Positions 9,445 through 18,953 of a stretch of DNA of 64,000 nt are shown here, piece by piece. Under the pieces are notes generated by a model. It saw only the letters and a program-made list of their open reading frames with translations. It did no database searches and had not been told where the DNA came from. The position numbers and the translations under genes are program-made. Source of the stretch: Duganella guangzhouensis (GTDB lineage Bacteria > Pseudomonadota > Gammaproteobacteria > Burkholderiales > Burkholderiaceae_D). Every line of letters starts with the position of its first letter. Position 1 is the stretch's first letter. Where the stretch lies: NCBI RefSeq assembly GCF_009674535.1, contig NZ_WKJK01000003.1, positions 1 to 64,000 of the forward strand, written 5' to 3'.

Positions 9445-9775
9445 TCAGGTCCTAGAATGTCGCGCAGGTTTCTCCACATCACGCACTAGCCAACGCGGTC
9501 CCGCTTGGCTACCGGCGACGTTGGCCGCATGCTCCGCTTGCCGTGTGGCCCCGGGCAACTGCAAACCATGCCAGGCCGGGCGGCCGAATGGCACTTCCAG
9601 CTCTAGACGATAATGTTGTTCGAGCAGTTGGTCCTGATTGAGCGTAAAGATGGCGTCGAACCGCGCAAGAAAGCCGGTTACCGTTCGTTCCCGACCCTGC
9701 CGGAACTCCCACTGCCGGGTAAATAAATGCATGTTCATGTGGCTGAACATGCGCTCGATGGGCCTATCCCTTTAT
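9445..9775 (-). pseudogene. Probable SIR2-like protein fragment
   Basis: A short minus-strand frame encodes LFTRQWEFRQGRERTVTGFL, then RFDAIFTLNQDQLLEQHY and a downstream WHGLQLPG. The F-x-x-I-[FT]-x-N-x-D-x-L-x-E pattern is what SIR2-like NAD-binding domains show around their catalytic Asn-Asp. The remainder of such a protein (usually over 250 residues) is missing on both sides, so this is a remnant. SIR2-like proteins often act in phage defence. The assignment is from recalled pattern only. Confidence 0.35.
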
Positions 9776-10239
9776 TTCCGCGTGGTTATTCCTTTGAGCT
9801 CTTTACTCATTTGACTTTTAAGGGAAGTGAAATCCGGCTGTAGTCGTTTCTGAAACTCCACCCTTAGCGCTTGTTTAGTATCTTTCACGTCGCTTTCAAA
9901 ACGAGGCATGGCATCATTGCAGTTTTCTGTACGGAGCGAGACAATCTTAAGGTCAATCCCTTGGTTCGTAAGCGAAGACTCCCAGAGGACTGACAATTTT
10001 TCTTAGGGTATTTGTCTGCCCTTCAAGGGAATGGCGGGTCCGCCGCTCTCGAGGACTTTCTGGTTGACAAAACCACGGTAGAAAACTATGTATTTCTCTG
10101 AGCTTTGGTCAGAAAATACTACCCTGAACATATAGTCTTGTTGAATGACCTCCTCATCTATATTTGCTCGAAGGTTGTCTCCCAACGCTACCGTGTGAAA
10201 CGAAAAAAGCAGTGTCGCTAAAATCAGTATCCTAGACAT
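9772..10239 (-). pseudogene. Secreted hypothetical protein split by one in-frame TAA
   Basis: The upstream half starts at ATG 10239, with GGAGG close by, and has a signal peptide (MSRILILATLLFSFHTVALG). It reads to a TAA at 10003-10005. The same frame then continues without another stop to 9772, giving a charged helical segment. Together the two halves make a protein of about 155 residues. The downstream half alone would need a TTG start at 9996 without a clear ribosome-binding site. The family is not recognised. The simplest reading is a nonsense mutation; a genuine two-gene arrangement or readthrough is less likely. Confidence 0.5.
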
Positions 10240-10326
10240 CGGTTCTCCTCCGTAATCATCCAAGTAGCTTATTCACTGTATCGCATTTGCATCAATAGCT
10301 GAGAATCGATTCTTACTACAAAATTC

Positions 10327-10977
10327 TTAGCGATCGAGTTGCGGGAACGGGGTTACTGCAGAGGGGGATGAAGTGGGTCGAATAATATACCAAGCAACTG
10401 CCATCCACCCCAGGACGAACAGAATTGTAAGCATTACGTAGGCCCATGGAAGCCAAGCAAACGTCTCTGGCGCTCTCGGAGCTCCGAAGCAAAGCATACC
10501 GTTACGGGCCGCTTTGCTAAGCAATTCAAAATTGAAGTGATCACTTGATCCGCTTGTTACCGCCCTGCCCTCGCAACGATAGACAGATTCACCAAAATAC
10601 CTTACGAGCATTTGGCCGGTCGCTAAGAGTGTGGCAATATGAACCACTACAATGGTAAGTATTCTGTAGATTCTTCCATCCAATTTCGAGATATCGATCT
10701 CCGCGTTCGTAAAATGAAAACAAGGAATTCTTGATAACCTGGCATCTCGACGGCGCGGGTAACACCACATAAAAGTCAACGTGAGCATAAGTAAACCGCT
10801 AAGTAAGTCCACCGGTACCCCAATAGCCGGAACCGTTGATGCGGTTATGTTTGAAAGGAAGCCGAACAGCTCAATAGATGCCCCTCCAGCCGTCGTGCGC
10901 GCAAATAATTTTCCAACCAGCGTCACGTACAGCACAGCCATCCAGGACCACATCTTCAAATAGGAGCTCTCATTCAT
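10327..10977 (-). CDS. Hypothetical membrane protein (216 aa)
   Basis: Polytopic membrane protein of unknown family. Hydrophobic segments are seen around residues 10-25, 45-70, 105-125 and 178-200, so four helices are likely. The central loop between the third and fourth contains cysteines (CEGRAV...LCFGAP) and may be periplasmic. It begins 3 nt after the stop of the upstream secreted protein (10981-11580), indicating one operon. Confidence 0.65.
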   Translation of the reverse strand: MNESSYLKMWSWMAVLYVTLVGKLFARTTAGGASIELFGFLSNITASTVPAIGVPVDLLSGLLMLTLTFMWCYPRRRDARLSRIPCFHFTNAEIDISKLDGRIYRILTIVVVHIATLLATGQMLVRYFGESVYRCEGRAVTSGSSDHFNFELLSKAARNGMLCFGAPRAPETFAWLPWAYVMLTILFVLGWMAVAWYIIRPTSSPSAVTPFPQLDR

Positions 10978-10980
10978 TGA

Positions 10981-11580
10981 TTATTTTGCTCTCACTTTAA
11001 AGTCAAATTGAGTCACCAGTTGCTTATTTTCAGCAGTGACGCGCGTTATTGCGATAGCGTCCAGCACCGGCTGCAACTGCCCCGGCGTGCTATGAAACAT
11101 GTCCTCCACAGCCAGTCGAACATCGAACTGAACTGCTGTAGGTAGTTTTGGGATAAATAATTGCTTTAACATCTCCGTCAGCTTGTCTTCGACGCGGTCG
11201 ACCCTAAGATCTTCGATTAGTAATATATTCCCTCTGAACGCAGGTTTTCCTGAGACAGTGAAATCCGAAGCTAGACCGACGCCCAAGCAATCCTTGCCAA
11301 CCACGATACCTGATCGAGAAGATAGGTGTCCACTTAAAAATAGTCGCCCGCTCGAGAGCTTTACAGAAGGTTCTTCGAGATATGTATAACATACGCCGGA
11401 AGCAAGATACATGCGTCCTTCCGGCCCAGTGAACAGTGCCTGCTTAAGCAACTTCAGAACAGCAGTTTCTTCCAGGATAATCTCTGCAGGGAACGCTGAC
11501 TGAGATATCAAAAAAAATGCTATTCCAACTAGTCCAAAGCGCCCTCTGCGTGCAGATAAAATAGTTCTTAATTTATTCAT
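10981..11580 (-). CDS. Hypothetical secreted protein (199 aa)
   Basis: An N-terminal signal sequence (basic N-region, hydrophobic FGLVGIAFFLISQSAFPA, cleavage near residue 32) targets this protein to the periplasm. The mature part alternates short beta strands and amphipathic segments (LFLSGHLSSRSG, LLIEDLRVDRVEDKLTEM) reminiscent of DUF1439/YceB-type lipid-binding proteins, but that link is weak. No catalytic motif is evident. It is co-transcribed with the 216-aa membrane protein 3 nt downstream. Confidence 0.65.
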   Translation of the reverse strand: MNKLRTILSARRGRFGLVGIAFFLISQSAFPAEIILEETAVLKLLKQALFTGPEGRMYLASGVCYTYLEEPSVKLSSGRLFLSGHLSSRSGIVVGKDCLGVGLASDFTVSGKPAFRGNILLIEDLRVDRVEDKLTEMLKQLFIPKLPTAVQFDVRLAVEDMFHSTPGQLQPVLDAIAITRVTAENKQLVTQFDFKVRAK

Positions 11581-11695
11581 ATTTTTTTGACCTTGGGTTG
11601 TGAATTAATTAAACAGATTGCATGTGATCTGGGATTCTTATGAAAATTCTTGAAGTGAATTTTGAGGACTTCGAAACTTTGTCTCCAACGTCTTC

Positions 11696-12907
11696 TCACC
11701 TTGTAGACCGGGGCATTTTTTGAACCGCACAATCTACCCGTACTTCTTTTTTTGAAAGACTAGCTGTCGCGGATATCCCCCACTCAGTTGTACGCTGTAT
11801 GGATTGCCGCATCAGTTCATTTGTTTCGAGTGTTGTAGTGACTTCGAACCATTGAGTCTGGCCAGGTTCTATCGTGACGTATCTTCGAACCACATTGGTG
11901 CTGTCAATTACGCGAATGCCCCGAAAGTGCAACGAGTCGCCTTTGCAATCACGAGCGTTCGCTGCACCTGTTTGTGGGTACAAGTACAAATCAAATTTTT
12001 CAGTCTCCCATCCAAAAGCTGTAGTGTCCGGATTGGCCATTAGCATGCTTATGCTAACGTTGGCAGTGTCGCCGGCTATCGAGTATTCGATATCGCGTAC
12101 GTCAAGTCGAGGTGCCGTCGATCCCTTGGCAGCTTTGATTACTTGCGTGGGTAGGATCGTAGCGTGCAGTATGGCCCAGTGGCCGAATAACATCGACATT
12201 CCAGTAGTGACCATTATTACTGTCGCCATCAACTTCTTACGTCGCCAAAGCAACCTAAGTCTCAACCCGCTGACTACGAAAATCAGAGGGCATACCAGCG
12301 AAGCGACCAAACCGGTAAAAATAGCAATGTAGAACATCGCGCCAAAAAACTTGGCTCCAATGGCTCCTCCTGGGGGCTCCCATTTACCTACGACCGTCGC
12401 AAGAACCACAAAGCCAAAGACCAACGAAAACAGGAGCCACGCCTGCGCACCGAATGCATAACTTAAGAGGAAGGGCACCAGTCGGCGTGACCGGGGCGCG
12501 CGTTTAGCGAGCATCGTTCTCAGCACCACAGAGAGCACGACAACAACCAAGACACCTGGCAAGGCCTAAACAGCAACCTTTAATAAGGAAATCTCCTTGC
12601 TCAATGTATCGGTCACTTTTTCGGCAAGGTCATCCGAGAACCATATCCAATCATAGATCTGAGTTCCCGCCACTTGACCAAGCAGCGAAAGCAGAAAGAG
12701 TCCAATGGACAGGTACGTCATAGGCAGGACGAACCTCACTCGTGCCGCATGACGGTCCGCAAGCAGGTCAGAAATTCGTCGACGCGGTGAGCCAATGACA
12801 CGTATCCCGGTACGAAAGTAGCGGGATAGAAAGTGAAGCAATCCTTCCACGCTGGATTCGAGTGCTTCCGCGACCCGAATACGCGGTTTTTTTGTCGACT
12901 CAGTCAT
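11696..12907 (-). pseudogene. Polytopic membrane protein split by one in-frame TAG
   Basis: The frame opens at ATG 12907 and encodes an amphipathic N terminus with one membrane helix (FVLPMTYLSIGLFLLSLLG). It meets TAG at 12566-12568, then continues in the same frame to 11696 with four further hydrophobic segments and a periplasmic-looking beta-rich C-terminal domain. Joined, the protein is about 403 residues. The downstream part starts with GCC TTG and has no obvious ribosome-binding site, which argues for a nonsense mutation in one gene. No family is recognised. This is the second gene in the region interrupted in this way. Confidence 0.5.
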
Positions 12908-12925
12908 TTACCGCCCCAATGTTTA

Positions 12926-13395
12926 GACAACCTGTCGAAGGTAAAACCGCCCCAAGCCTATACGAGACTTGCCGCCGCTATTTGTTCGTGGCCATAGACC
13001 GCGCCACGCGCTGGGTCTTTCTGCACATCTATGACGACATGAGCGACACCAGCAGAGCATCGATTCCTGCGCCGCCTCAAGGAGGCTGCACCCATCAAGA
13101 TCGCCAAAATCCTGACCGACAATGGCTCGCAGTTTACGGACCGTTTCACCAGCAAAGACAAGCAACCCAGCGGGCGGCATGTGTTCGACAAAGTCTGCGC
13201 CGGCATGGGTATCGAACACAGTCTGGCGCCGCCCTGTCATCCACAAACCAACGGCATGGTCGAGCGCTTCAATGGGCGCAGCGCGCAATGGACTCAAAGA
13301 CACCCATCCAAGCTCTCAAAGAATGGCAGCAGCAGAAGCCTGATCTATTTGTAAAACGCGTTTATGAACAAGCGGGCCTGTGGACACCTAGGTAA
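12926..13395 (+). mobile_element. IS481-family transposase remnant
   Basis: Translated in two frames, it gives RRYLFVAIDRATRWVFLHIY, then AAPIKIAKILTDNGSQFTDR, GIEHSLAPPCHPQTNGMVER, and finally KTPIQALKEWQQQKPDLFVK. These match the catalytic core and C terminus of IS481 transposases, including D (AID), D (LTDNGSQFT) and E (VERFN). A frameshift near 13060 and a deletion near 13290 break the gene, and the N-terminal helix-turn-helix part is missing. It separates the membrane-protein cluster from the 13.4-kb gene. Confidence 0.8.
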
Positions 13396-13455
13396 TGTCA
13401 GCTTAATCGTCCTGCTGGCCATGGCAGAACTCAGTACCGGGTGCACTGCCCCCGC

Positions 13456-14241
13456 TCAATTACCCGGTCCCTCCGGCGGCTTGGCAGCGCTGCGGTTGAC
13501 GAACAGTTTTCCGGAGGAGTCTAGAATGCTCGGCGCAAAACGCTCACTGAAGCCACAAAGGAAAGCGGCCACCCAGATCGGAGCCATTTTGCCGTCCGGC
13601 GGCACTTTGAAGGCGAGTCCCAGAAGCTCGTAGCGCAAGATGATGTAGACCACAGAGACAAAGCCCAAGGCTATGAATGGCTGCACAAATCCGGTGGTGA
13701 ACACAGTCGTGGGGCTGTCAATTTCTCCCAACTGTAATTGCGACAGGCGCGTGAAGATGCTGGTCAGGCTACCGGCCAAGCCATACAGGCACAGCGATGC
13801 GATAGTGGCAGCATCAGCCTGTTCGCGGGCCCAGGCCGGAACGGGCGTGCCCGCTGCAGACAAGACTTTCCACACGCCGATCACGCCGGCCAGCGCACCA
13901 AACACGGCACCCGCCATGTAAAGCAGCTGGTTGTGAGTTTGCGTTACGGCTTGAAACCGCGTGCGCGCCAGTTCCAGCAGGCGTCGCCCCTCCTGCACAT
14001 CCAGGACGCCCGCTGTCAATGCTCCCCGCAGCATCGAGATCAGTTCCAGGTGACGGCGCGGACTATGTCGCAGCAACCGGCAATGAAGCGCTTCCACCTC
14101 GGCAGCTAGGGCCAGCAACGCTGCGCTGCGGGGGGCGTCGTCCGCCAGGCTTAGCGCCACGTGCTGCCTAATCCAGAAGGGCAGCCAAGCCTGCACCACC
14201 CGAGTCACGGTTTTTCTTGCCCATGGAAGGATCGATTTCAT
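13456..14241 (-). CDS. Hypothetical membrane protein (about 261 aa)
   Basis: The start at ATG 14241 (MKSILPWARK) is preferred because AAAGGAGTGAAAGGT lies just upstream; the frame is open further up to 14358 but that extension looks non-coding. The N-terminal half is a soluble helical domain. Three hydrophobic segments follow (around MAGAVFGALAGVIGVWKVLS, ASLCLYGLAGSLTSIF and FIALGFVSVVYIIL), then a short tail resembling the end of membrane proteins with small C-terminal loops. No family recognised. Confidence 0.65.
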   Translation of the reverse strand: MKSILPWARKTVTRVVQAWLPFWIRQHVALSLADDAPRSAALLALAAEVEALHCRLLRHSPRRHLELISMLRGALTAGVLDVQEGRRLLELARTRFQAVTQTHNQLLYMAGAVFGALAGVIGVWKVLSAAGTPVPAWAREQADAATIASLCLYGLAGSLTSIFTRLSQLQLGEIDSPTTVFTTGFVQPFIALGFVSVVYIILRYELLGLAFKVPPDGKMAPIWVAAFLCGFSERFAPSILDSSGKLFVNRSAAKPPEGPGN

Positions 14242-14486
14242 TGTACCTTTCACTCCTTTTGCACGCCCAGCAGGCGCCATCTTGGAGGTGCCATTACCGC
14301 CGTTGAGGCATATGGGGTGCCGAGAACGCATATACCAAATTTGAATTGATGAGCGCAACGTAGAGTCATCTTACTTTGATATCGAATTGGAAACTCTCTC
14401 CAATTGTTGCAATGCGTTGAGTATCGGGTATTTGCAACCTCCTCCGCCGCGTCAACGTCGTCAAATTAGATGTAGTCCTCGCCAAG

Positions 14487-15734
14487 CTATGTCTGCTGCC
14501 GGCTTACCGACTTCACTGTATCTTCCTCGTCGCCATTGTCCGTCACATATATCGTGTAGCCCTCCCCGCCCGGCGCTACCCTTACCACGATGTGGCCGTC
14601 GCGGCTGCGCATCTGGCTAGTGAGGCGCTGGTTTGCCAGATGGTTTGCCGCCACGAGCGACGTGGCGTAGATTTCGCGCCGACCTGGATAAAGGCGCTGG
14701 CTCAGCATGCGCTCCATCTGCAGCATATCGGGATGAACCACATGCCAGGTCGGTATCACCCACGCCTGCGGCCGTAGCGCGCGCACGATATCGGCACTCA
14801 GACCATCGAACATGCCGTGATGGTCGGCGGTTGCCACGTTCACCGGGCCAGCCACGCGAGCGGCGGCACCCAGCACGTCCAGCCATGGGACTTCGCCGTC
14901 GTATGTGTAACTGGTCAGGTCGCCCCCGGTGAAGTAAGAAAATTTTCCGAGGCTGAACTTGAGCGCGATCGAGCATACATTTTCGTTCGGGTAGTCCGCT
15001 TTCGCCAACGTCTTCAGTGGCGGGAACATGGCCTTGGCCTGTTCGCCACTGCCGGTCCACACCTCGCCGTTGGCGGCTATGACGCGCGCACTGAACAGCT
15101 CCGACCGACTACGCATCACCAACTGACTTGCGCTGCCGGGGCGGATACGCTCCACGGACAGCCCGCGCTGCTGGCGCGATTTGACGAACGCAAAGTAGTT
15201 TTCGGCATAGCGCCCGGTCGGACGCACCGGATAGTCATATGATGGCGCGCCGCGATCAATCAGGCAGCCGACCGGCATCAGCTCCGCGACATCGGTCACG
15301 CCCGATAGACGGTAGTCGCCTTGCGCGGACTTGGGGGATGCATCGTCCACATCACCCAAATGGTCTGGGTGTATGTGCGTCACCAGCAGATAGTCCAACT
15401 GCTGGCGGCCCGTTGCGCGCAGATGACGCTGGGCGTAGCGGGCCACCCACTCGCCCGGACGGCGTGACGCATTCGGCTTGGGCGCCGCCGATACGTCCAG
15501 CGTGTTGTTGGTGGCGCCGGCATCGATCAACATACTGGTGCCATCGGGCATGATGACCAGGGTGGCGCTGCCGCGTCCCGTTGCAATGTGGTGGATGTCC
15601 AGGCAACCGGGAGTCCACGCCGGCAGGCGGCTGTTTTCCGCCGCCAGCGAGGGGCGCATCGCCAGCGGCGCGACCAGCATGCCCATCACAAACTGGCGGC
15701 GGTCCAAATGATAGTTCATCGATTGTTCATCCAT
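14487..15734 (-). CDS. Exported metallo-beta-lactamase-fold hydrolase
   Basis: A ComEC/Rec2-type metallo-beta-lactamase fold protein. The metal-binding motif HIHPDHLGD is present, preceded by an LVIMPDGTSMLIDAGATNN strand and followed by ATADHHGMFDG, the usual later His ligand region. An N-terminal RRQFVMGMLVAPLAMRPSLA segment looks like a Tat or Sec signal, so the enzyme is probably periplasmic or secreted. The likely start is ATG 15734 (or 15719); the longer frame overlaps the upstream gene. It lies 46 nt downstream of the PI-PLC-like gene on the same strand and may be co-transcribed. Substrate unknown; phosphodiester or nucleotide hydrolysis is typical of this subgroup. Confidence 0.75.
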   Translation of the reverse strand: MDEQSMNYHLDRRQFVMGMLVAPLAMRPSLAAENSRLPAWTPGCLDIHHIATGRGSATLVIMPDGTSMLIDAGATNNTLDVSAAPKPNASRRPGEWVARYAQRHLRATGRQQLDYLLVTHIHPDHLGDVDDASPKSAQGDYRLSGVTDVAELMPVGCLIDRGAPSYDYPVRPTGRYAENYFAFVKSRQQRGLSVERIRPGSASQLVMRSRSELFSARVIAANGEVWTGSGEQAKAMFPPLKTLAKADYPNENVCSIALKFSLGKFSYFTGGDLTSYTYDGEVPWLDVLGAAARVAGPVNVATADHHGMFDGLSADIVRALRPQAWVIPTWHVVHPDMLQMERMLSQRLYPGRREIYATSLVAANHLANQRLTSQMRSRDGHIVVRVAPGGEGYTIYVTDNGDEEDTVKSVSRQQT

Positions 15735-15780
15735 TGTGATTTGACGCCGGCCTCGTAATTGCTGACCTTCTCCGGACGTT

Positions 15781-18738
15781 CTAGTGCGTTGTGGATCTGA
15801 CGATGAAAGCCTGATCTGTTGGGAGACCGGTTGTGTATTGACCATTACCAGAGCGCAGCCAGCAGTGATGTTTACTCTCATTAAACGTGCCGCCAGAGCA
15901 AGCGGCAGTAGCTGTGCAGGTATCCATGCAACTACTCAGGGTGGTTGTATCAAATTCGCTTGTGGCGCCGGAACCCCAGAAAGTCCAACCGGTTTGCGTT
16001 TTGCTCACTTGACTGGCTCTCAGCAGGAACGCTTGGTCGGTTGGCTGCGAGGTTGTGAACCACCCGTTGTCGGATCGGAGCCGGCATTGTTTGTCGCTTG
16101 CGTTGAAGGTAGCACCCAGGCAGGCGCCCTTGCCTTTGCAGATTTCCGTGCACCGACCTAAATCCGGCACATCGTCATATTCTTCCTCTGAATTAAGGCC
16201 GCCAAGTGCCCACCCGGTGCGCGTTGAAATGACTTGCAGCATGAATCCCTGATCGTTGGGGATGCCCGGCTGGAAGATGCCTGCACCGCTACGAAGCCTG
16301 CACATTTGCTCGGTCGCGTTGTAAGTGCCGCCGGTACACTGGGTTCCTGGTTTGCGACTACAGGCATTGATGCATGCATCCAGGCTTTCTCCCTGGAACT
16401 CTTCCAGGCCACCGCTACCCATGAACTTCTGACCAAGCAGGCTGTTCACGGGGGGGCGTTGTAGGTTTTGGCTGCACAGGATGGCATGTGGGCGGCCATT
16501 GGATGCAACACTGACACCCACAACCACTTCTCCATTCGCGCACTCGCCCTTGTGCTGCCGGAATGCCCACTCGCCGGTAGATGTTTTGCCTCTGGCATCC
16601 CCGTTTTCAAAGACACGCACGGTTGCCAAATCAGACGGTTTAAGCCCTGGCCCGCCAGCGGCGCACTGTACAGCATGAAATTTACGATTTTCCTGCGGGC
16701 CGGATTGGCTCACCCCGCTGACGTATTCGTCCATGCCGCATTCAAAGATTTGGTAACCGGGTGACCAATCGTTCTCGCGTTGCGCCCGGCGCCGATCAAC
16801 ATCGGTGATGAATAGCGTGGCTCTTACTGCACCTGTGAGCGCCGTGGTGCTGACCTCTTCGCACAGGGCTGTTTGACCCATATGGTCAGACTGGCTAACA
16901 CTGAGGCCGGTAATTGCTTCGCCAGTCGCACAAGCGGCTTTGTCATAGTTTGGGTCCCAGTCCGTTTGGCTGCCCCTCAAGCTAGAGGCATCCCTGAAGA
17001 CGGCCGCCCCGATCAGCGAGCGTTTGAGGCTTGGGCTGCACAACAGGGCATGCGGGCTGTAATCACGTGGTGAGAAACTCACGCCCACCGCCACTTCATT
17101 GTCACCACAACTGCCCTTGTACTGACCAGGAGCCCAATCCAGCGTCGATGTTTGGCCTTGGTCGTTGCCGCTATCAAATATCCGTACTACCGGGGCGCCA
17201 TGCTCATCCGGGCCGAAATCTCCTTTGGCGCACCGCAAGCGATGAAACGTGTCCGTTGTGTATTGGCTTACTGCAGAAATGTACTCTCCAAACCCACATT
17301 CCAATTTGAAATAGCCAAGCGACCAATCATTCAGTCGTTGCGCGCGACGCTGATCAGCATTCTCAAGGATGAGGATAGCTGCCGTTACTCCCGTCAGCGC
17401 AGACGTTTCGTCTTTTCCACATAGTGCAGTTGCCGCCATGTGGTCCGTCGGTACGACGCTGATGCCGATAATGGCTTCGTTCTTGGCGCAGGATGCCTTG
17501 TTGTAGCCGTAATCCCAGTCCGGTTGATCATCGCGTACCGTTGACTTGCCTCTAAATACGGCAACGCCATCTATGGGGTTATGGCCAATAACAGCATCGA
17601 TCAGTCCGCCACCAGGAAAGTCCGCCATGATGAAGCCAACGCGGCCGATTTTGGCATCTGGGTCAAACAGCTTGTTGGTTGTTAATACGTTTGTTCCCTC
17701 AAACGAAATTGTGCAGATGTAGCTGAACAAACAAGTGGTGCGCGGAAAGTCTGGATAACTGCTGGAGAGCGGTGTGGTGAGGCCCGTACTGAGGCGTGGT
17801 GCGCCCGTGTAGGGGCTGGAATGTCCGCTAGCTACAAAATAGGGAAATGCGCCGGTTGAACCACTGAGGTAGTTCACATAGATCGTAGCCGAATCCCCCT
17901 TGCTGGCAGCTGACAATTGATTGTTAACTTTCTCCCACTTTGAATACAGGTCCCAATTGGTCGCTAGCTCATAGTCATCTTGCTTGTTGATTGCTATCAG
18001 GTTGTAGCTAATTCCCTTGTGGGTCTTGGAATCGAATTTATCGCGCATGATAACGAGATGTTGACGCACTTCATTCAATTTCGGGTTGTTGTTGTCATTG
18101 TTAGGGGTGTTGGTCCATATGTAGTCCTTATATTCTGGCTTGGCCATATAGGTTTCAAAGGCAGCCTTCCATGTTTCGACATCGACATGGCTTTTTTCAT
18201 TCCCTGCATTTAAGCGCATGAATATGGCTTCAGAAGGATGATTTTTAAGGAAATCAGTTACTATACTAAGTACCTGATCCAAGTTGGCATTTAGGTCAGT
18301 AATGCCATGATAGATATCGCATTTATTGTCTCCTGTCAGTTGACAGCGAATATCCAGGGCGCGTATGCCAGATTCCAATTGATCTTGTAAGTCCATGGAC
18401 TGGGTTTTATCAATGTCATGTCCCAAAGTGGAGAGGCTGTAAGTCATCGTGTCGTGTGTGCCGGGAATGCTGAGTTCGGCAATTTTTTTGGTACCATCGA
18501 CCCGGCTCATCCAAGAGGCATTGTTCGTTTTGACGCCGCTGTCGTGGGAATAACCAGCATGGTTGTGCGCGATTGCGGCAGAACTCCACAATATAAAAGC
18601 TACCATTAATAAATGGCGAATTAATGGGTATTGGCGCAATGTGTGTTGCTTTGGCGTATTGACGCTATTTATTTGTTGGTTTGTAGAGTTGGTGTTGCAT
18701 TGGTTGATTTCGCAGCGGTGCTCAATTTTATGGTGCAT
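15781..18738 (-). CDS. Secreted PI-PLC-domain protein with internal repeats and PAN-like domains
   Basis: Large exported protein; the chosen ATG 18738 (an in-frame ATG also lies at 18750) has GGGATGGGA upstream. Residue numbers count from 18750. The signal peptide is about residues 41-61. A phosphatidylinositol-specific phospholipase C X domain spans roughly 78-390, with the two catalytic His in IPGTHDT (His99) and IYHG (His148) and the ALDIRC strand. Two tandem repeats of about 180 residues follow (396-575 and 582-760; shared DHM..TALC, RRAQR.NDWS.GY and GVS). The C terminus holds three Cys-rich PAN/apple-like modules with C.LRS.NG....Q.TDQAF motifs. The repeats and PAN-like modules suggest binding to host or polymer surfaces; this is inferred. 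Confidence 0.8.
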   Translation of the reverse strand: MHHKIEHRCEINQCNTNSTNQQINSVNTPKQHTLRQYPLIRHLLMVAFILWSSAAIAHNHAGYSHDSGVKTNNASWMSRVDGTKKIAELSIPGTHDTMTYSLSTLGHDIDKTQSMDLQDQLESGIRALDIRCQLTGDNKCDIYHGITDLNANLDQVLSIVTDFLKNHPSEAIFMRLNAGNEKSHVDVETWKAAFETYMAKPEYKDYIWTNTPNNDNNNPKLNEVRQHLVIMRDKFDSKTHKGISYNLIAINKQDDYELATNWDLYSKWEKVNNQLSAASKGDSATIYVNYLSGSTGAFPYFVASGHSSPYTGAPRLSTGLTTPLSSSYPDFPRTTCLFSYICTISFEGTNVLTTNKLFDPDAKIGRVGFIMADFPGGGLIDAVIGHNPIDGVAVFRGKSTVRDDQPDWDYGYNKASCAKNEAIIGISVVPTDHMAATALCGKDETSALTGVTAAILILENADQRRAQRLNDWSLGYFKLECGFGEYISAVSQYTTDTFHRLRCAKGDFGPDEHGAPVVRIFDSGNDQGQTSTLDWAPGQYKGSCGDNEVAVGVSFSPRDYSPHALLCSPSLKRSLIGAAVFRDASSLRGSQTDWDPNYDKAACATGEAITGLSVSQSDHMGQTALCEEVSTTALTGAVRATLFITDVDRRRAQRENDWSPGYQIFECGMDEYVSGVSQSGPQENRKFHAVQCAAGGPGLKPSDLATVRVFENGDARGKTSTGEWAFRQHKGECANGEVVVGVSVASNGRPHAILCSQNLQRPPVNSLLGQKFMGSGGLEEFQGESLDACINACSRKPGTQCTGGTYNATEQMCRLRSGAGIFQPGIPNDQGFMLQVISTRTGWALGGLNSEEEYDDVPDLGRCTEICKGKGACLGATFNASDKQCRLRSDNGWFTTSQPTDQAFLLRASQVSKTQTGWTFWGSGATSEFDTTTLSSCMDTCTATAACSGGTFNESKHHCWLRSGNGQYTTGLPTDQAFIVRSTTH

Positions 18739-18953
18739 AGTAATTCCCATCCCAGAAATTAATAATATTTAAAATACTTGGAGATGTAGCCCGACAACCT
18801 ATGAGAGCCCTTCTACCCGAAGCGCAAGTTAAGGGGATCGGGCCCATCGACCTGCCCCATTTGCTCAACAGTTGGCCCTAGTCCCACCACACGCTGCCAA
18901 ATCGGGCGTCGCAGCACGTAATTTTGCTTGCCGTGTAAACTGATTGTCGCGGA

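Noticed and set aside
12958..13303. Minus-strand frames over the IS481 remnant
   Set aside because: Transposase motifs are clearly on the plus strand.
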